Shown: positions 27,378 through 37,257, counted from the stretch's first letter. The stretch: 64,000 nt of DNA from Marinobacter halotolerans (GCF_008795985.1 NZ_VMHP01000002.1:620001-684000); one strand, 5' to 3'. Program-made: numbers and translations. The notes: generated from the sequence alone by a model not told the origin.

Positions 27378-28532
27378 ATGATTATCGTAGCGGACGAAAA
27401 TATTCCCTTACTCGAGTCGTTTTTCAGCGATATTGGCGACATTCGTCAGGTTCCCGGGCGCGCCATGTCCGCGGCCGAGGTGAAAGACGCGGATATCCTG
27501 CTGGTGCGCTCGGTTACGCGAGTGGATGAAGAGCTGCTTGCGGGAAGCCGGGTCCGTTTTGTCGGAACCTGCACCATTGGTACTGACCATATTGACCAGC
27601 AGTGGCTGGAATCCGCCGGTATTGCCTTCGCGGCGGCGCCGGGTTGTAACGCCAACAGCGTCGTTGAATATGTGCTGTCGCTCATCTCCCTGCGAGCTGA
27701 AAAGCTCTGTATCAACGACTGGACCGAACTTAGTGTCGGAATTGTTGGTGCGGGTAACGTGGGCGGTGGTTTGGCACACAAGCTCGAGCGTCTGGGCTTT
27801 GACGTGGTGGTTTGTGACCCGCCCAGGGCTGAAGTCGAGGAAGAGGACGAAGAAGCGTTCGCTGAGCTGGATGAGGCTCTGAAGTGCGATGTGGTGACGC
27901 TGCATACACCTTTAGTGCGCGATGGGGACCACCCCACCTATCATCTGCTTGATGCGCCGAGGCTGGCTGCGCTGAACGCCGACCAGTTACTGATCAATAC
28001 CAGTCGCGGTGAAGTCATTGATACCGCCGCCCTGGTGCAGCGACTGGCTGAGGCCGACTCACCCTGCGTGGCACTGGATGTGTGGGAGAACGAGCCGAGA
28101 ATCAACCCGGAACTGGCAGAACTTGCGTGGATTGCCACGCCCCATATCGCCGGGTACAGCCTTGAAGGAAAAGTGCAGGGCACCGAGATGATCTATCAGG
28201 CCCTGAGCCGTTTCATGGGCCTGCCGGTGAGGAAACAGTCGGGCCAGTTTCTGCCAGAGCCGGCGCTGAGCAAACTGTCGTTCACCAGCGCCGCCGATGA
28301 AATGGATGCCGCCAGCACTGCGATTCGTTGCTGTTTTGATCCCAGACGGGACGATGCCCGGTTCAGGCGCAGCCTGAGCCTTGCTGCAGACGAGCGCGGT
28401 CGGGAGTTTGACCGGCTTCGCCGCGAATACCCGGTCAGGCGGGAATTCTCCAGCCTCAAGATCCAGCTCAAGGGCACCAGCAAATCCGCCCAGGACACCT
28501 TCCGCGCCCTGGGCTTCAAGCTCAAACTCTGA
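27378..28532 (+). CDS. pdxB: 4-phosphoerythronate dehydrogenase PdxB
   Basis: A 384-residue D-2-hydroxyacid dehydrogenase. VGIVGAGNVGGGLAHKL is the NAD-binding loop, INTSRGEVID and ATPHIAGYSLEGK carry the catalytic residues, and the extra C-terminal dimerisation domain (about 290-384) is specific for PdxB. It catalyses the second step of pyridoxal-5'-phosphate synthesis. It ends 9 bp before the convergent htpX. Confidence 0.95.
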   Translation: MIIVADENIPLLESFFSDIGDIRQVPGRAMSAAEVKDADILLVRSVTRVDEELLAGSRVRFVGTCTIGTDHIDQQWLESAGIAFAAAPGCNANSVVEYVLSLISLRAEKLCINDWTELSVGIVGAGNVGGGLAHKLERLGFDVVVCDPPRAEVEEEDEEAFAELDEALKCDVVTLHTPLVRDGDHPTYHLLDAPRLAALNADQLLINTSRGEVIDTAALVQRLAEADSPCVALDVWENEPRINPELAELAWIATPHIAGYSLEGKVQGTEMIYQALSRFMGLPVRKQSGQFLPEPALSKLSFTSAADEMDAASTAIRCCFDPRRDDARFRRSLSLAADERGREFDRLRREYPVRREFSSLKIQLKGTSKSAQDTFRALGFKLKL

Positions 28533-28541
28533 TCGCGGCCC

Positions 28542-29423
28542 TCAGAGCTGGGCGTTGGACAGCGCTTCGATTCTCTTGTCCAGAGGAGGGTGGGTCATGA
28601 ACAGAGCACTGAGGCCACCCCTCGCGCCGCGATTAATGCCGAATGCCTGCAGAGTGTCCGGCATCTGATCCGGCACCTCACTTTCCCGCTTGAGGCGCTG
28701 CAGCGCGCTGATCATTGAACTACGGCCTGCCAGCTGGGCCCCGGCAATGTCGGCCCTGAATTCACGGCGTCGTGAGAACCAGAACACGATTGTACTGGCG
28801 AGGATGCCGAGCACGATTTCCGCCGCAATACTGACCGCGAAAAAGCCCAGGCCGTGACCGCTTTCATTGCGGAACACCACCCGGTCCACGACCGAGCCGA
28901 TCACCCTCGAGGCAAAAATGACAAAGGTGTTCACCACGCCCTGAATCAGTGCCAGGGTTACCATGTCCCCATTGGCGACATGGCCGATTTCGTGGCCAAG
29001 TACTGCGCGGATCTCCTCTTTGCTGAAGCGGGACATAAGCCCCTCACTGACGGCAACCAGCGCCTGGTTCCGGTTCCAGCCCGTTGCAAAAGCATTTGAC
29101 TGGCTGGCCGGAAAAATGGCGACTTCGGGCATACCGATGCCGGCGTTCTGGGCCAGTTGGGCCACTGTTTCCACCAGCCAACGTTCTGCAGGTGTCCTTG
29201 GAGTTTCAATGACCCGCGCTTTGGTACTCCATTTTGCCATGCGTTTGGAAATCAGCAGGGAAATGATGGAGCCTGCAAAGCCGAACACGGCCGCAAACGC
29301 CAGCAACGACCCATACTGGATACCGTTCTGGGCGAGATAGGAATCAACGCCAAGCAATCGGAGCGTGACACTTGCGATCAGAATCACCGCAAGGTTAGTG
29401 GCAAAAAACAGTAGAATTCTCAT
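28542..29423 (-). CDS. htpX: Membrane metalloprotease HtpX
   Basis: A 293-residue M48 protease with four helices and the zinc motif HEIGH (144-148); the third ligand is the Glu in [12 protein letters not shown]. HtpX degrades misfolded inner-membrane proteins under stress. The upstream region carries overlapping sigma32-like and sigma70-like promoter elements (29481-29508), which fits heat-shock control. It lies after alaA and an unknown gene on the same strand but about 100 bp away. Confidence 0.96.
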   Translation of the reverse strand: MRILLFFATNLAVILIASVTLRLLGVDSYLAQNGIQYGSLLAFAAVFGFAGSIISLLISKRMAKWSTKARVIETPRTPAERWLVETVAQLAQNAGIGMPEVAIFPASQSNAFATGWNRNQALVAVSEGLMSRFSKEEIRAVLGHEIGHVANGDMVTLALIQGVVNTFVIFASRVIGSVVDRVVFRNESGHGLGFFAVSIAAEIVLGILASTIVFWFSRRREFRADIAGAQLAGRSSMISALQRLKRESEVPDQMPDTLQAFGINRGARGGLSALFMTHPPLDKRIEALSNAQL

Positions 29424-29480
29424 GGTCTGTCCTGATCCCCACGGCTCTGGGCGCCGTTGATGTCGTGCATTATGAGGCAG

Positions 29481-29508
29481 TTATAGGGACTGGGAACTCC
29501 GGATCAAG
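29481..29508 (-). promoter_or_regulatory. Sigma32-like promoter of htpX, overlapping sigma70 elements
   Basis: On the minus strand CTTGATC (29508-29502) is followed after 13 bp by CCCTATAA (29488-29481). This is close to the heat-shock consensus CTTGAAA-N11-16-CCCCATnT. The same bases read as TTGATC-N16-TATAAC for sigma70. The inferred transcript leader is about 50 nt. Confidence 0.5.
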
Positions 29509-29522
29509 AGGTTTACGCCAAT

Positions 29523-29972
29523 TTAATGATCCTGGAAGAAAATAGCCTGCATAACGCGGCTGATACGGGCAGAACTGCCGCTTTTGAGGGCATCGCGGAT
29601 GGCGTGGATATTGGTGGAGAGGTCACTGCGGATGGCCGGTGGCAGGGCCGGGTCCGGTGCTGGCTGGCCGGGCTCGAGATCGGCACGGGCGGGCGCGCTC
29701 AGCTGGATAAAGGCCTGCTGGGTCAGTACTGCCTGGTCCAGCGCGTCCTGGCGGATGGTGTCCACATAGCGCAGCAGGTTTTCCTCGGCCAGCCACAGCA
29801 GGGTTCCGAAACAGGCCATATGACGTTTGCTGTGCAGGCCGAACTCATCCGGGCTGTCTGACCCCGCGATATCCTCGACAAACAGGTTCACCCTTCTGGG
29901 AAACGCGTTGTAGAGCTGCACCAGTGCAATGGCGCTGTCCTTGTAGAATTCCTCGATGTGAATATCTGCCAC
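29523..29972 (-). CDS. Conserved protein of unknown function, after alaA
   Basis: A 149-residue soluble protein that I do not recognise by name. It is mostly helical, with an N-terminal IHIEEFYKDSAIALVQLYNAFPRR segment, a central GLHSKRHMACFGTLLWLAEENLLRY segment, then a Pro/Ala linker (about 95-115) and a final helix ending RVMQAIFFQDH. No membrane helix or signal is seen. It starts 11 nt after the alaA stop and is almost certainly co-transcribed with it. The well-defined reading frame and good amino-acid bias support a real gene. Confidence 0.75.
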   Translation of the reverse strand: MADIHIEEFYKDSAIALVQLYNAFPRRVNLFVEDIAGSDSPDEFGLHSKRHMACFGTLLWLAEENLLRYVDTIRQDALDQAVLTQQAFIQLSAPARADLEPGQPAPDPALPPAIRSDLSTNIHAIRDALKSGSSARISRVMQAIFFQDH

Positions 29973-29983
29973 TGCAGCCTCCG

Positions 29984-31198
29984 TCAGACCCGGTACGACG
30001 CCAGAAAGTGTGCCAGACGTTTCATGGCGTCTTCCAGAGTGTCTTCCCTGGGCAGGAATACCACGCGCAGGTGCTGCTTGTCGTCGATATTGAATGCCGA
30101 GCCTTGAACCAGAAGGATCCGTTCCTGTATCAGCAGGTCCAGCACCAGCTTCTCATCGTTCTGGATCGGGAAACGCTTCGGGTCCAGGCGAGGGAACATG
30201 TAGAGCGCGCCTTTGGGTTTGACACAGCTGACGCCCGGTATGTCATTCAGCAGGTTGTAAGCGGTCTCACGCTGTTCATAAAGCCGTCCGCCCGGGGCCA
30301 CCAGGTCATTGATGGACTGATAGCCGCCCAGCGCAGTCTGGATCGCCAGCTGTGCCGGCACGTTGGCGCACAGCCGCATATTGGACAGCATTTCGATGCC
30401 TTCGATCAGGTCCGGTGCCCGGTGCTTGGCGCCACTGATGATCATCCAGCCGGAACGATAGCCGGCCGCCCGATAGTTCTTTGACAGGCCGTTAAAGGTG
30501 AAGAACAGAACATCGTCGGCCAGCGAAGCCGTGGGGATATGCTTTGTTCCGTCGTAAAGAATCTTGTCGTAAATTTCGTCCGACAGAATAATCAGATTGT
30601 GCTGGCGAGCCAGTTCAACGACCTGCTCTAGCAGTTCCCGGGAATACACCGCGCCAGTAGGGTTGTTCGGATTGATCAGTACGATGGCCCGGGTGCGGCG
30701 GGTAATCTTTTTCTTGATGTCGTCGATGTCCGGAAACCATTCCTGCTGTTCATCGCACCGGTAGTGGACCGGCTTGCCGCTGGAGAGGGTCACTGCGGCG
30801 GTCCAGAGGGGATAATCCGGCGCCGGGATCAGGACTTCATCACCAGTGTTGAGCATTGCCTGCATGGACATCACGATCATTTCACTAACGCCATTGCCCA
30901 GGAAGATGTCGTCGATGTCGACCTTGTCGATACCAATCTGCTGGCAGTAGTGCATCACCGCCTTGCGCGCGGAGAACAGCCCCTTGGATTCCACATAGCC
31001 CTGGGCCAGCGGCATATTGTAGATCACGTCCTGCTGGATCTCTTCCGGGACGTCCAGCTCGAATGCTGCCGGATTGCCGATATTGAGCTTCAGAACCCGG
31101 TGGCCTTCTTCTTCGAGCCGGCGGGCTTCACGCAGAACCACGCCACGTATCTCGTAGCACACGTTATCCAGCTTGGCGGATTTCAGATAGTTCTGCAT
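29984..31198 (-). CDS. alaA: Glutamate-pyruvate aminotransferase AlaA
   Basis: A 404-residue fold-type I aminotransferase. LINPNNPTGAVYSRE, SDEIYDKILYDG and GLSKNYRAAGYRSGW with the PLP-binding Lys240 fit the AlaA/YfbQ group, which makes alanine from pyruvate and glutamate. The N-terminus QNYLKSAKLDNVCYEIRG is typical of AlaA. It is divergent from the glutathione peroxidase gene. The alaA-htpX-glutathione peroxidase grouping is also known from pseudomonads. Confidence 0.93.
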   Translation of the reverse strand: MQNYLKSAKLDNVCYEIRGVVLREARRLEEEGHRVLKLNIGNPAAFELDVPEEIQQDVIYNMPLAQGYVESKGLFSARKAVMHYCQQIGIDKVDIDDIFLGNGVSEMIVMSMQAMLNTGDEVLIPAPDYPLWTAAVTLSSGKPVHYRCDEQQEWFPDIDDIKKKITRRTRAIVLINPNNPTGAVYSRELLEQVVELARQHNLIILSDEIYDKILYDGTKHIPTASLADDVLFFTFNGLSKNYRAAGYRSGWMIISGAKHRAPDLIEGIEMLSNMRLCANVPAQLAIQTALGGYQSINDLVAPGGRLYEQRETAYNLLNDIPGVSCVKPKGALYMFPRLDPKRFPIQNDEKLVLDLLIQERILLVQGSAFNIDDKQHLRVVFLPREDTLEDAMKRLAHFLASYRV

Positions 31199-31359
31199 AA
31201 GCCCGGGTTGTCCTTAAAAACGGTGTAAGTCGTTGATCTCGCAATTTCTCATCAAGCCTGTATTCTAGCGGAGCAAGGGCGCTGCACAACAGGGCAATTG
31301 TGATGAATTGTGGCATAGATGCCTGGATTCGATGGTTTTAACGGATAGAGGGAAGGAAG

Positions 31360-31848
31360 ATGGCTGAGCAGACGGTGTATGACTTTACCGCAACCAGTAT
31401 TCAAGGCGAGGAGCAGTCCCTGGACAGATTCCGGGGAAAGGTTCTGTTGATCGTCAATACGGCGAGCAAGTGTGGCTTCACACCCCAGTTTGAAGGGCTG
31501 CAGTCGCTTTATAATGATTTGAAAGGCAAGGGGCTGGAGGTGCTGGGCTTTCCCTGCAACCAGTTCAGAAATCAGGACCCGGCCGACGATCAGGCCATCA
31601 GTGAGTTTTGCAGCCTGAACTACGGTGTGGATTTCCCCATGTTTTCGAAAATCGATGTAAACGGTCCGGGTGCCCACCCTCTGTTCCAGCACCTCAAGCG
31701 TGAGGCCAAGGGTCTGCTGGGCTCTGAAGGCGTGAAATGGAACTTCACCAAGTTTTTGGTGGACCAGCAGGGCCGGGTTGTGGGCCGGTATCCGCCCACC
31801 ACAAAACCTGAAGCCATTCGTGCGGACATAGAAAAACTTCTGGGTTAG
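31360..31848 (+). CDS. Glutathione peroxidase (Cys type)
   Basis: A 162-residue thioredoxin-fold peroxidase. [11 protein letters not shown] holds the peroxidatic Cys38, FPCNQF the catalytic Gln and KWNFTKFL the Trp/Asn pair. The enzyme uses Cys in place of selenocysteine and probably takes electrons from thioredoxin or glutathione to reduce hydroperoxides. A strong AGGGAAGGAAG ribosome-binding site precedes the ATG. The stop overlaps the convergent kinase gene by 4 bp. Confidence 0.94.
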   Translation: MAEQTVYDFTATSIQGEEQSLDRFRGKVLLIVNTASKCGFTPQFEGLQSLYNDLKGKGLEVLGFPCNQFRNQDPADDQAISEFCSLNYGVDFPMFSKIDVNGPGAHPLFQHLKREAKGLLGSEGVKWNFTKFLVDQQGRVVGRYPPTTKPEAIRADIEKLLG

Positions 31849-34232
31849 CCCGGCGGTGTATCATCCGTCGGGGGCGGCGCCCAGCGTTCGATAATGGCCT
31901 TCAGGTCAGCGCGGTTATAGGGTTTGGTGATGTAATCGTTCATGCCCGATCCCAGGCAGTCGTCCCGGTCTCCCTGCATGACGTTGGCGGTGATGGCGAT
32001 GATGGGGAGCCTGTTCCAGTCAGGGTTCTGACGGATAATCTGGCTGGTCTCATAGCCATCGAGCACGGGCATCTGGCAGTCCATCAGAATCATGTCAAAG
32101 GCGTCGTCCGACGCAAGAATGTCCAGCGCCTGCTGGCCCTGGTCGGCGACCACCACCTCATGACCGAGCTTCTTCAGCATGCTGCTGGCGACCAGCTGGT
32201 TGACATGGTTGTCTTCCACAAGAAGAAACCGCATTGGCCGGTCGGCGCCCGCAGCTTCGGTCTGGCTGTCGGTGCCGTAAACCCCCGGCGGTTCCCCGAT
32301 CCGGCCCCGGATGTCTTCGTCCGTCCCGGTTGCCAGCCCCATGGTATTACGTAGCGCAAAGAGGAACGGGCCGCGGCGTAGAGGCATGGCCAGATGCGGC
32401 TGACCGTTCTTTCTTCGGCTTTGCCCAAAACGGTCAATCAGCAGAACGCCGGCCCCGGTCCAGGTATCGGGGTTAATGTCGATGGCATCGTCATTGCCTC
32501 CGACAGAGGCAATCAGAATGCCGCCTCCGCCCGTGGACGCCTGTCTGACCGGTATACCCCAGGCTTCAAGCTGGGATCGGATGGGACGAAGGTGAGGGTG
32601 ATGGTCTGACAGGGCAAGGTCCACACCTGCCCGCCTGAGTTCATCCGGAACCGGCGACCCCGGCAGGTCAACGCCTGTGCCCGGTTCTTCCACGGGCAGG
32701 GGCAAGCTGACAGTAAAGTGGGTGCCCTGATTCGGCTCCGATTCCACCAGTATCTGGCCATGCATGCGTTCGACCAGCTGCCGACAGAGCGTCAGGCCGA
32801 GGCCGGTGCCGCCGTAGAGCCGGGTGGTGTCGGCATCCGCCTGGGAGAAGGGCGAGAAGATGCGATGCAGGCCCTCTTTGGACATGCCGATGCCTGTGTC
32901 CACTATATCGAAGCGAACATTGCCGTTATTCCGGGTTACAGAGAGCCTCACGCTGCCGCTTTCAGTGAACTTGATGGCATTGCTCAGCAGGTTATTCAGG
33001 ACCTGGCGGGTCCGTGTGGGGTCGCCGATAAACGTTTCCGGCAGCTGACCGTCTATGTCTGCAACCACGTCGATATTCTTGCGACGTGCTTGCTGGGCGT
33101 GGAGTGTGGCGCATTCCTCGACCAGATTGCGGACACTGAAGGGAATGGTTTCCAGGCTGAGCTTGCCGGCTTCCACCTTGGAGATATCAAGAATGTCATT
33201 AAGCAGCCCCAACAGGCTCTGGCCCGCATTCAGGGCAATTTCCAGCCGGTTTCGCTGTTCCGGCTCGACCTCGTTCTCGAGGGACAGGCTCAGCATTCCC
33301 AGCACGCCGTTTAGCGGCGTGCGTATTTCATGGCTCATGCTGGCCAGGAAGTTGGCTCGTGCCCTGGCCCGTCTGACCGCGTCCTCTTTGGCTCTCACCA
33401 GTGCCTTGTTGCCGCGCTGGAGCGCCTCGTTCTTCTCGGAAATCTCCCGGGTCCGGTCCTCAACCTCATGCTCGAGCTTGCCCGAATAGTTTTTGATGGC
33501 CGCTTCTGCATCGCGCAGTTGCGCCAGGCTCTGATCGATGGTTTCCAGGTGCCGGTTGATGATGCCCACCATCTGCCCGATTTCGTCGTCCCGGTGATTG
33601 GGCGGTACCGGCAATCTGGCTTTTTCCGGGCTTTCCGCTTTTACCCGGCCCAGGGCATTAATCACGTTGAGCATCGGCCGGGTAAGGGTGAAATAGAAAA
33701 TGGTCAGCAGGGCGATGGTCAGAACCAGGCTCTTCAGCAGTCCGCTGAGCAATGTGTAGCCGGCCCGTTGCAGGAACAGCAGGCCGTAGTGATAGGTATC
33801 AATGGTGATGGTCAGGTAACCGAGGGAAAGGTCGCTCAGTTGGGGTACCTTGAGTTCTTCCTGAAAGCTGCGGCTGGCGCCGAACAGCATATCGCTGATC
33901 CATCGGTAACTGGATTCGGGGCTGCTCTGGCTGGCCGCCGCCATGGTCTGGCCGTTGCTGTCGATGATGCGCGCGTCGATGGTGGCCGGGTGTCGCAGCA
34001 AGCCATCCAGCAATTCTTCAGCAAGTCGGATATCGATATTGTAGGCAATCTGGGACGCAGGGCTGAGGCTGATATCAATCAGCGCAGTGATTTCCTGTTC
34101 CATGGAGTCACGGGCATTGAAGTAGTCCAGTGTCACCTGAACCACATTCAGAATCAGTCCCAGAAGCATGGCAATTAAAACGGTGTCTCGGGTCAGTCTG
34201 AAGGACAGCCGTTTTTTGAATGGAGTTGTCAC
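31845..34232 (-). CDS. Hybrid sensor histidine kinase/response regulator
   Basis: A 795-residue membrane hybrid kinase. Order: helix (about 17-36), periplasmic sensor (about 37-160), helix (about 160-183), HAMP (about 184-238), coiled coil (about 240-290), HisKA with His301 in [10 protein letters not shown], HATPase (about 405-512), a degenerate receiver-like region (about 530-635) with no clear phospho-Asp, and a true receiver with Asp718 in DCQMPVLDG. No Hpt domain is present, so a separate phosphotransfer protein is expected. The design resembles BarA/GacS-like kinases. Signal and output are unknown. An unknown membrane protein gene lies 75 nt upstream on the same strand. Confidence 0.9.
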   Translation of the reverse strand: MTTPFKKRLSFRLTRDTVLIAMLLGLILNVVQVTLDYFNARDSMEQEITALIDISLSPASQIAYNIDIRLAEELLDGLLRHPATIDARIIDSNGQTMAAASQSSPESSYRWISDMLFGASRSFQEELKVPQLSDLSLGYLTITIDTYHYGLLFLQRAGYTLLSGLLKSLVLTIALLTIFYFTLTRPMLNVINALGRVKAESPEKARLPVPPNHRDDEIGQMVGIINRHLETIDQSLAQLRDAEAAIKNYSGKLEHEVEDRTREISEKNEALQRGNKALVRAKEDAVRRARARANFLASMSHEIRTPLNGVLGMLSLSLENEVEPEQRNRLEIALNAGQSLLGLLNDILDISKVEAGKLSLETIPFSVRNLVEECATLHAQQARRKNIDVVADIDGQLPETFIGDPTRTRQVLNNLLSNAIKFTESGSVRLSVTRNNGNVRFDIVDTGIGMSKEGLHRIFSPFSQADADTTRLYGGTGLGLTLCRQLVERMHGQILVESEPNQGTHFTVSLPLPVEEPGTGVDLPGSPVPDELRRAGVDLALSDHHPHLRPIRSQLEAWGIPVRQASTGGGGILIASVGGNDDAIDINPDTWTGAGVLLIDRFGQSRRKNGQPHLAMPLRRGPFLFALRNTMGLATGTDEDIRGRIGEPPGVYGTDSQTEAAGADRPMRFLLVEDNHVNQLVASSMLKKLGHEVVVADQGQQALDILASDDAFDMILMDCQMPVLDGYETSQIIRQNPDWNRLPIIAITANVMQGDRDDCLGSGMNDYITKPYNRADLKAIIERWAPPPTDDTPPG

Positions 34233-34307
34233 AGCGCTTTAGGTTTCCTGCCCGGCAGAGTGTGTTAGCGGTATATACGTTGTGTCTGAGCTTTCCGGGT
34301 TGTTGTA

Positions 34308-35081
34308 TCAGTTATCGTAATCCGCTTTTTTGCGCCATTCGTCATCGTGCAGAAAGGTGTCCCACTCGCGGTCGAGTTTTGACTGACCCTCTTCCTGATG
34401 ACTCTGCTTGCCGTCTTTCTCCATGGCTTCCAGTTCCTTGATGCGGGTACGGAAGCTCTTGACGGCTTTGAGCGCCAGCGGGTTGTCCCTGGACTTGCCC
34501 ATCTCGGTGCTGGCCAGATGGTAGGAGTGGATGGCCTTGCGAATCTGGTTCTGCCGGACATGGTCCCGGGCCTGGAATACGTGCAGGTCGGCATGGGTTT
34601 TATGAACCAGAAAAAGTACAAATTTCAGATTTTTCTTGGCAGTAGGGCCGTCTATCTGACCCGCCTTGTGCATGCCCTCTATCATCCGGAAGAGGTTCTG
34701 CAGCAGTTCCTGCACGTAATTGGATTTATCGGGCGAATCTATTTTTACCGGCGTCCGCTGGTCATCGTTGTTCTCTACTTTCTGGCGAAGTTCGGCGGTA
34801 GACGCCTGCCAGGCGGCGACATCGGATCGGGCTTTCAGAGCCGCGAGCGATCGGCAGGAATCTTCCATACTCCGTATCAGTAAAAGCTTCAGGTCGTTGG
34901 TCAGGTATTGCCCGGGCAGCTCCGACAACAGACGGCTGGCGCGTTTGTAGGCATCTTCGAGAGCAGTGATTTTGCGTGCCCGCTCTATCCGGGCCCGTTC
35001 ACGCATCTGGCTGCCTACGATAATGACGATTGATACGGTCACGATCGCGGCCAGCAGCAGCACAATCATTGTGGTATCCAT
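34308..35081 (-). CDS. Unknown single-pass membrane protein
   Basis: A 257-residue protein I cannot assign. It has one N-terminal helix (MIVLLLAAIVTVSIVIIVG, about 5-24), then a basic segment and a long, mostly helical cytoplasmic part with SRLLSELPGQYLTNDLKLLLIRSMEDSCRSL-type heptads in short runs and a FVLFLVHKTHADLHVFQARDH stretch. The C-terminus is highly charged. It precedes the hybrid kinase gene on the same strand with a 75-nt gap, and is divergent from a LysR gene. A role with the kinase is a guess from position only. Confidence 0.75.
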   Translation of the reverse strand: MDTTMIVLLLAAIVTVSIVIIVGSQMRERARIERARKITALEDAYKRASRLLSELPGQYLTNDLKLLLIRSMEDSCRSLAALKARSDVAAWQASTAELRQKVENNDDQRTPVKIDSPDKSNYVQELLQNLFRMIEGMHKAGQIDGPTAKKNLKFVLFLVHKTHADLHVFQARDHVRQNQIRKAIHSYHLASTEMGKSRDNPLALKAVKSFRTRIKELEAMEKDGKQSHQEEGQSKLDREWDTFLHDDEWRKKADYDN

Positions 35082-35292
35082 GACAGTTCAGATACTCCGA
35101 GTGGTGGACAAGCGGCCGGACGAATCAGACAAAAAACCCGAAAATCCAGCGAGTAACAAAAGATTAGCAGAAAACACCCAAAGATACCGGTAACCAAAGG
35201 TAAACATTTCCGCTTCATATCAATGGCGTGAATTGTTAACCTCGTGGCAATAGATCTGATGAATAAAAGCACGTTTCGGACGGTGACTGAGC

Positions 35293-36303
35293 ATGGACAT
35301 TTCCCGCGTAGACCTCAACCTGCTGGTGTATCTTGATGTTCTCCTGCGGGAGCGCAATGTCACCAAAGCTGCCAACCATCTGGGTATTACCCAACCGGCC
35401 ATGAGTAACGGTCTGCGACGGCTAAGAGACCTTTTCGGTGACCCGTTGCTGGTCAGAACCAGCGAGGGTATGACGGCAACCGAGCGTGCGACCGAGTTGC
35501 AGCCTCTGGTGCGGGGCATACTGTCTGATATCGAGCAGGCCGTTCATGAGAAAAGCGCTTTCGCGGCCATGGAAAGCCAGCGGGTTTTTCGCATCATGGC
35601 CAGTGATTACGCTGAATCCTGCCTGATGCCCAGGGTTCTGCGGCGGATTCGCCAGGAAGCGCCCCATGTCACGCTGGATGTGCTTACCCCAAGCGATGTG
35701 AGCTTTCTGGATGTGGAGCAGGGCCGGCTGGACATGGCCATTAACCGGTTCGACAAGATTCCGCAGTCCTTCCACCAGAAAACGCTCTGGACCGAATATT
35801 TTGCCTGTCTGATGAATGCCCGCAATCCGATACTTCGGGAGCCCTTTACTCTCGATACCTATCTGGATGCCAGCCATATCTGGGTCAGCAAAACCGGCTT
35901 TGGCGTGGGCGTAGGGGTAAATCCCAAAGACGTACAGCGGCTCGGCTGGGTCGACGAGGCTCTTTCCAGAATGGGGCGTAAGCGCCAGATCTCGGTGTTC
36001 ACCCGCCATTACCAGGTGGCCATGCTGCTGGCAGAACAGCACGACCTGATCGCGACCCTGCCGTCCCGGGCGGCCTGGCTGCAGAAGGACAACCCGAATC
36101 TTGTGGTTAAGGTGCCGCCATTCGAGATTCCGCCGTTTGAACTGAAAATGGCGTGGAGCCCGTTACTGCAGCACAACACGGACCATCAGTGGCTGCGCCG
36201 ATTGATTACCGAAGTCGCTGAGGAGGTGGACGCCGAGTTTGTGCCTTTCGGAGCCCAGTTCGAGTCCGCCGAGACCGCCCGGATGCTGCACTCAGAGCGG
36301 TAG
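35293..36303 (+). CDS. LysR-family transcriptional regulator
   Basis: A 336-residue regulator. The N-terminal winged helix-turn-helix reads VDLNLLVYLDVLLRERNVTKAA, then LGITQPAMSNGLRRLRDLFGDPLLVR. A substrate-binding domain follows from about residue 90. The DLNLL-type start places it near the NodD/LinR/PcpR-like branch. It is some 30 residues longer than usual at the C-terminus. Its effector and targets are unknown; LysR regulators often control the divergent gene, here the unknown membrane protein. The 3' end overlaps the GNAT gene by 12 bp. Confidence 0.92.
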   Translation: MDISRVDLNLLVYLDVLLRERNVTKAANHLGITQPAMSNGLRRLRDLFGDPLLVRTSEGMTATERATELQPLVRGILSDIEQAVHEKSAFAAMESQRVFRIMASDYAESCLMPRVLRRIRQEAPHVTLDVLTPSDVSFLDVEQGRLDMAINRFDKIPQSFHQKTLWTEYFACLMNARNPILREPFTLDTYLDASHIWVSKTGFGVGVGVNPKDVQRLGWVDEALSRMGRKRQISVFTRHYQVAMLLAEQHDLIATLPSRAAWLQKDNPNLVVKVPPFEIPPFELKMAWSPLLQHNTDHQWLRRLITEVAEEVDAEFVPFGAQFESAETARMLHSER

Positions 36304-37257
36304 CTGTCTCAATTCGATGGAGCTGCGTCCGCCGTCCCACATGCGCTGGAAGGCATCCTCCAGCAGCTTTACGCGCCCGCCATCAGCGAACTTGGCAAAG
36401 CCTTCCGGGTTCTCGAAATCGTGTCGGTAAATGACGCCTTCCCGGTCAGCCAGCAGGAATGGCTGGTCTTCAAAGGGCAGTTCGTGATTGATCAGGCGGA
36501 TGAAGATATGGCTGGGAAGGCGCCGCATCAGTTCCACCAGGCGATGGCGCCGCTTTACCAGGGGTTTTTCATCGTGAATCAGTATCCGGACTTCGCTTTG
36601 CCGATGACGACGGGCCAGGGCGGACAGCAGCTCTCGAAAGCGGGCGCGGTCGTACAAATCATGGTCCAGAAAGCGGTCATACAGCCAGACCCGCTGGCGG
36701 GCCTGGCCTACCACCGAATCCATCAGTTTCAATTGGGTGTCTTCCCTGTCAAATAGCCAGGCGTTGCTGTCCGCACCCGCGATCATCGGCCTGGGGTGGT
36801 CCCCGAGGTTGTCGAGTATCAGGCCGGGCGCGTAGCAGCGCATATCGAAGTGCGGGATACCGGCATCGTCGTAGACGTCAGAGCAGACGTGAAAGCCGGA
36901 CTGCTCATAGAAGGGGATCGCATGTTCCTGGGCGGACAGCTGCAACTGGCCAAACTCCGCACCGGCTTCCCCCATCAGATGTCGCAACAGATGCTGGCCG
37001 TGGCCCTGGCCACGGAATGCCGGCAGAATGGCCATCCGGCCGATATGAGCGACTTCCCCCAGGGTTGAGAACACCCGGGCAACGCCGATAGGCGTATTGT
37101 CAGGCAAAACCATGAGGTAGTGATCGGCAATCTCGTCCGTGCTGTCCCACTCGAGCTCTGGTGGTACCTGTTGTTCGTCGATAAATACCCGCTGGCGAAT
37201 CTCCCGCACCGTGCCCGGCGCCAGTTGCCAGCTGTACTTGCGTATCCGTGCCGTCAT
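36292..37257 (-). CDS. GNAT acetyltransferase fused to a DUF7931/PLD-like domain
   Basis: A 321-residue two-domain protein. The N-terminal half (about 1-145) is a GNAT domain of the ElaA type: REIRQRVFIDEQQVP, then IGRMAILPAFRGQGHGQHLL with the acetyl-CoA loop, and PFYEQSGFHV. The C-terminal half (about 170-315) resembles the domain now called DUF7931: an RQRVWLYDRFLDHDLYDR start, then VRILIHDEKPLVKRRHRLVEL and FLLADREGVIYRHDFENPEGFAKF, a phospholipase D-like fold in outline but without a clear HKD motif. The gene overlaps roxA by 4 nt and probably ends that operon. Substrate unknown. Confidence 0.82.
   Translation of the reverse strand: MTARIRKYSWQLAPGTVREIRQRVFIDEQQVPPELEWDSTDEIADHYLMVLPDNTPIGVARVFSTLGEVAHIGRMAILPAFRGQGHGQHLLRHLMGEAGAEFGQLQLSAQEHAIPFYEQSGFHVCSDVYDDAGIPHFDMRCYAPGLILDNLGDHPRPMIAGADSNAWLFDREDTQLKLMDSVVGQARQRVWLYDRFLDHDLYDRARFRELLSALARRHRQSEVRILIHDEKPLVKRRHRLVELMRRLPSHIFIRLINHELPFEDQPFLLADREGVIYRHDFENPEGFAKFADGGRVKLLEDAFQRMWDGGRSSIELRQLPL

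Noticed and set aside
25433-27442. A 2-kb open frame on the minus strand across epmC and rhlB
   Set aside because: It runs antisense to two well-recognised genes, gives no recognisable protein and arises from codon bias on the coding strand.
31233-31255. TTGAT-N13-ATCAA between alaA and the glutathione peroxidase gene as an Anr/FNR box
   Set aside because: Anr/FNR needs a 4-bp spacer; 13 bp does not fit.
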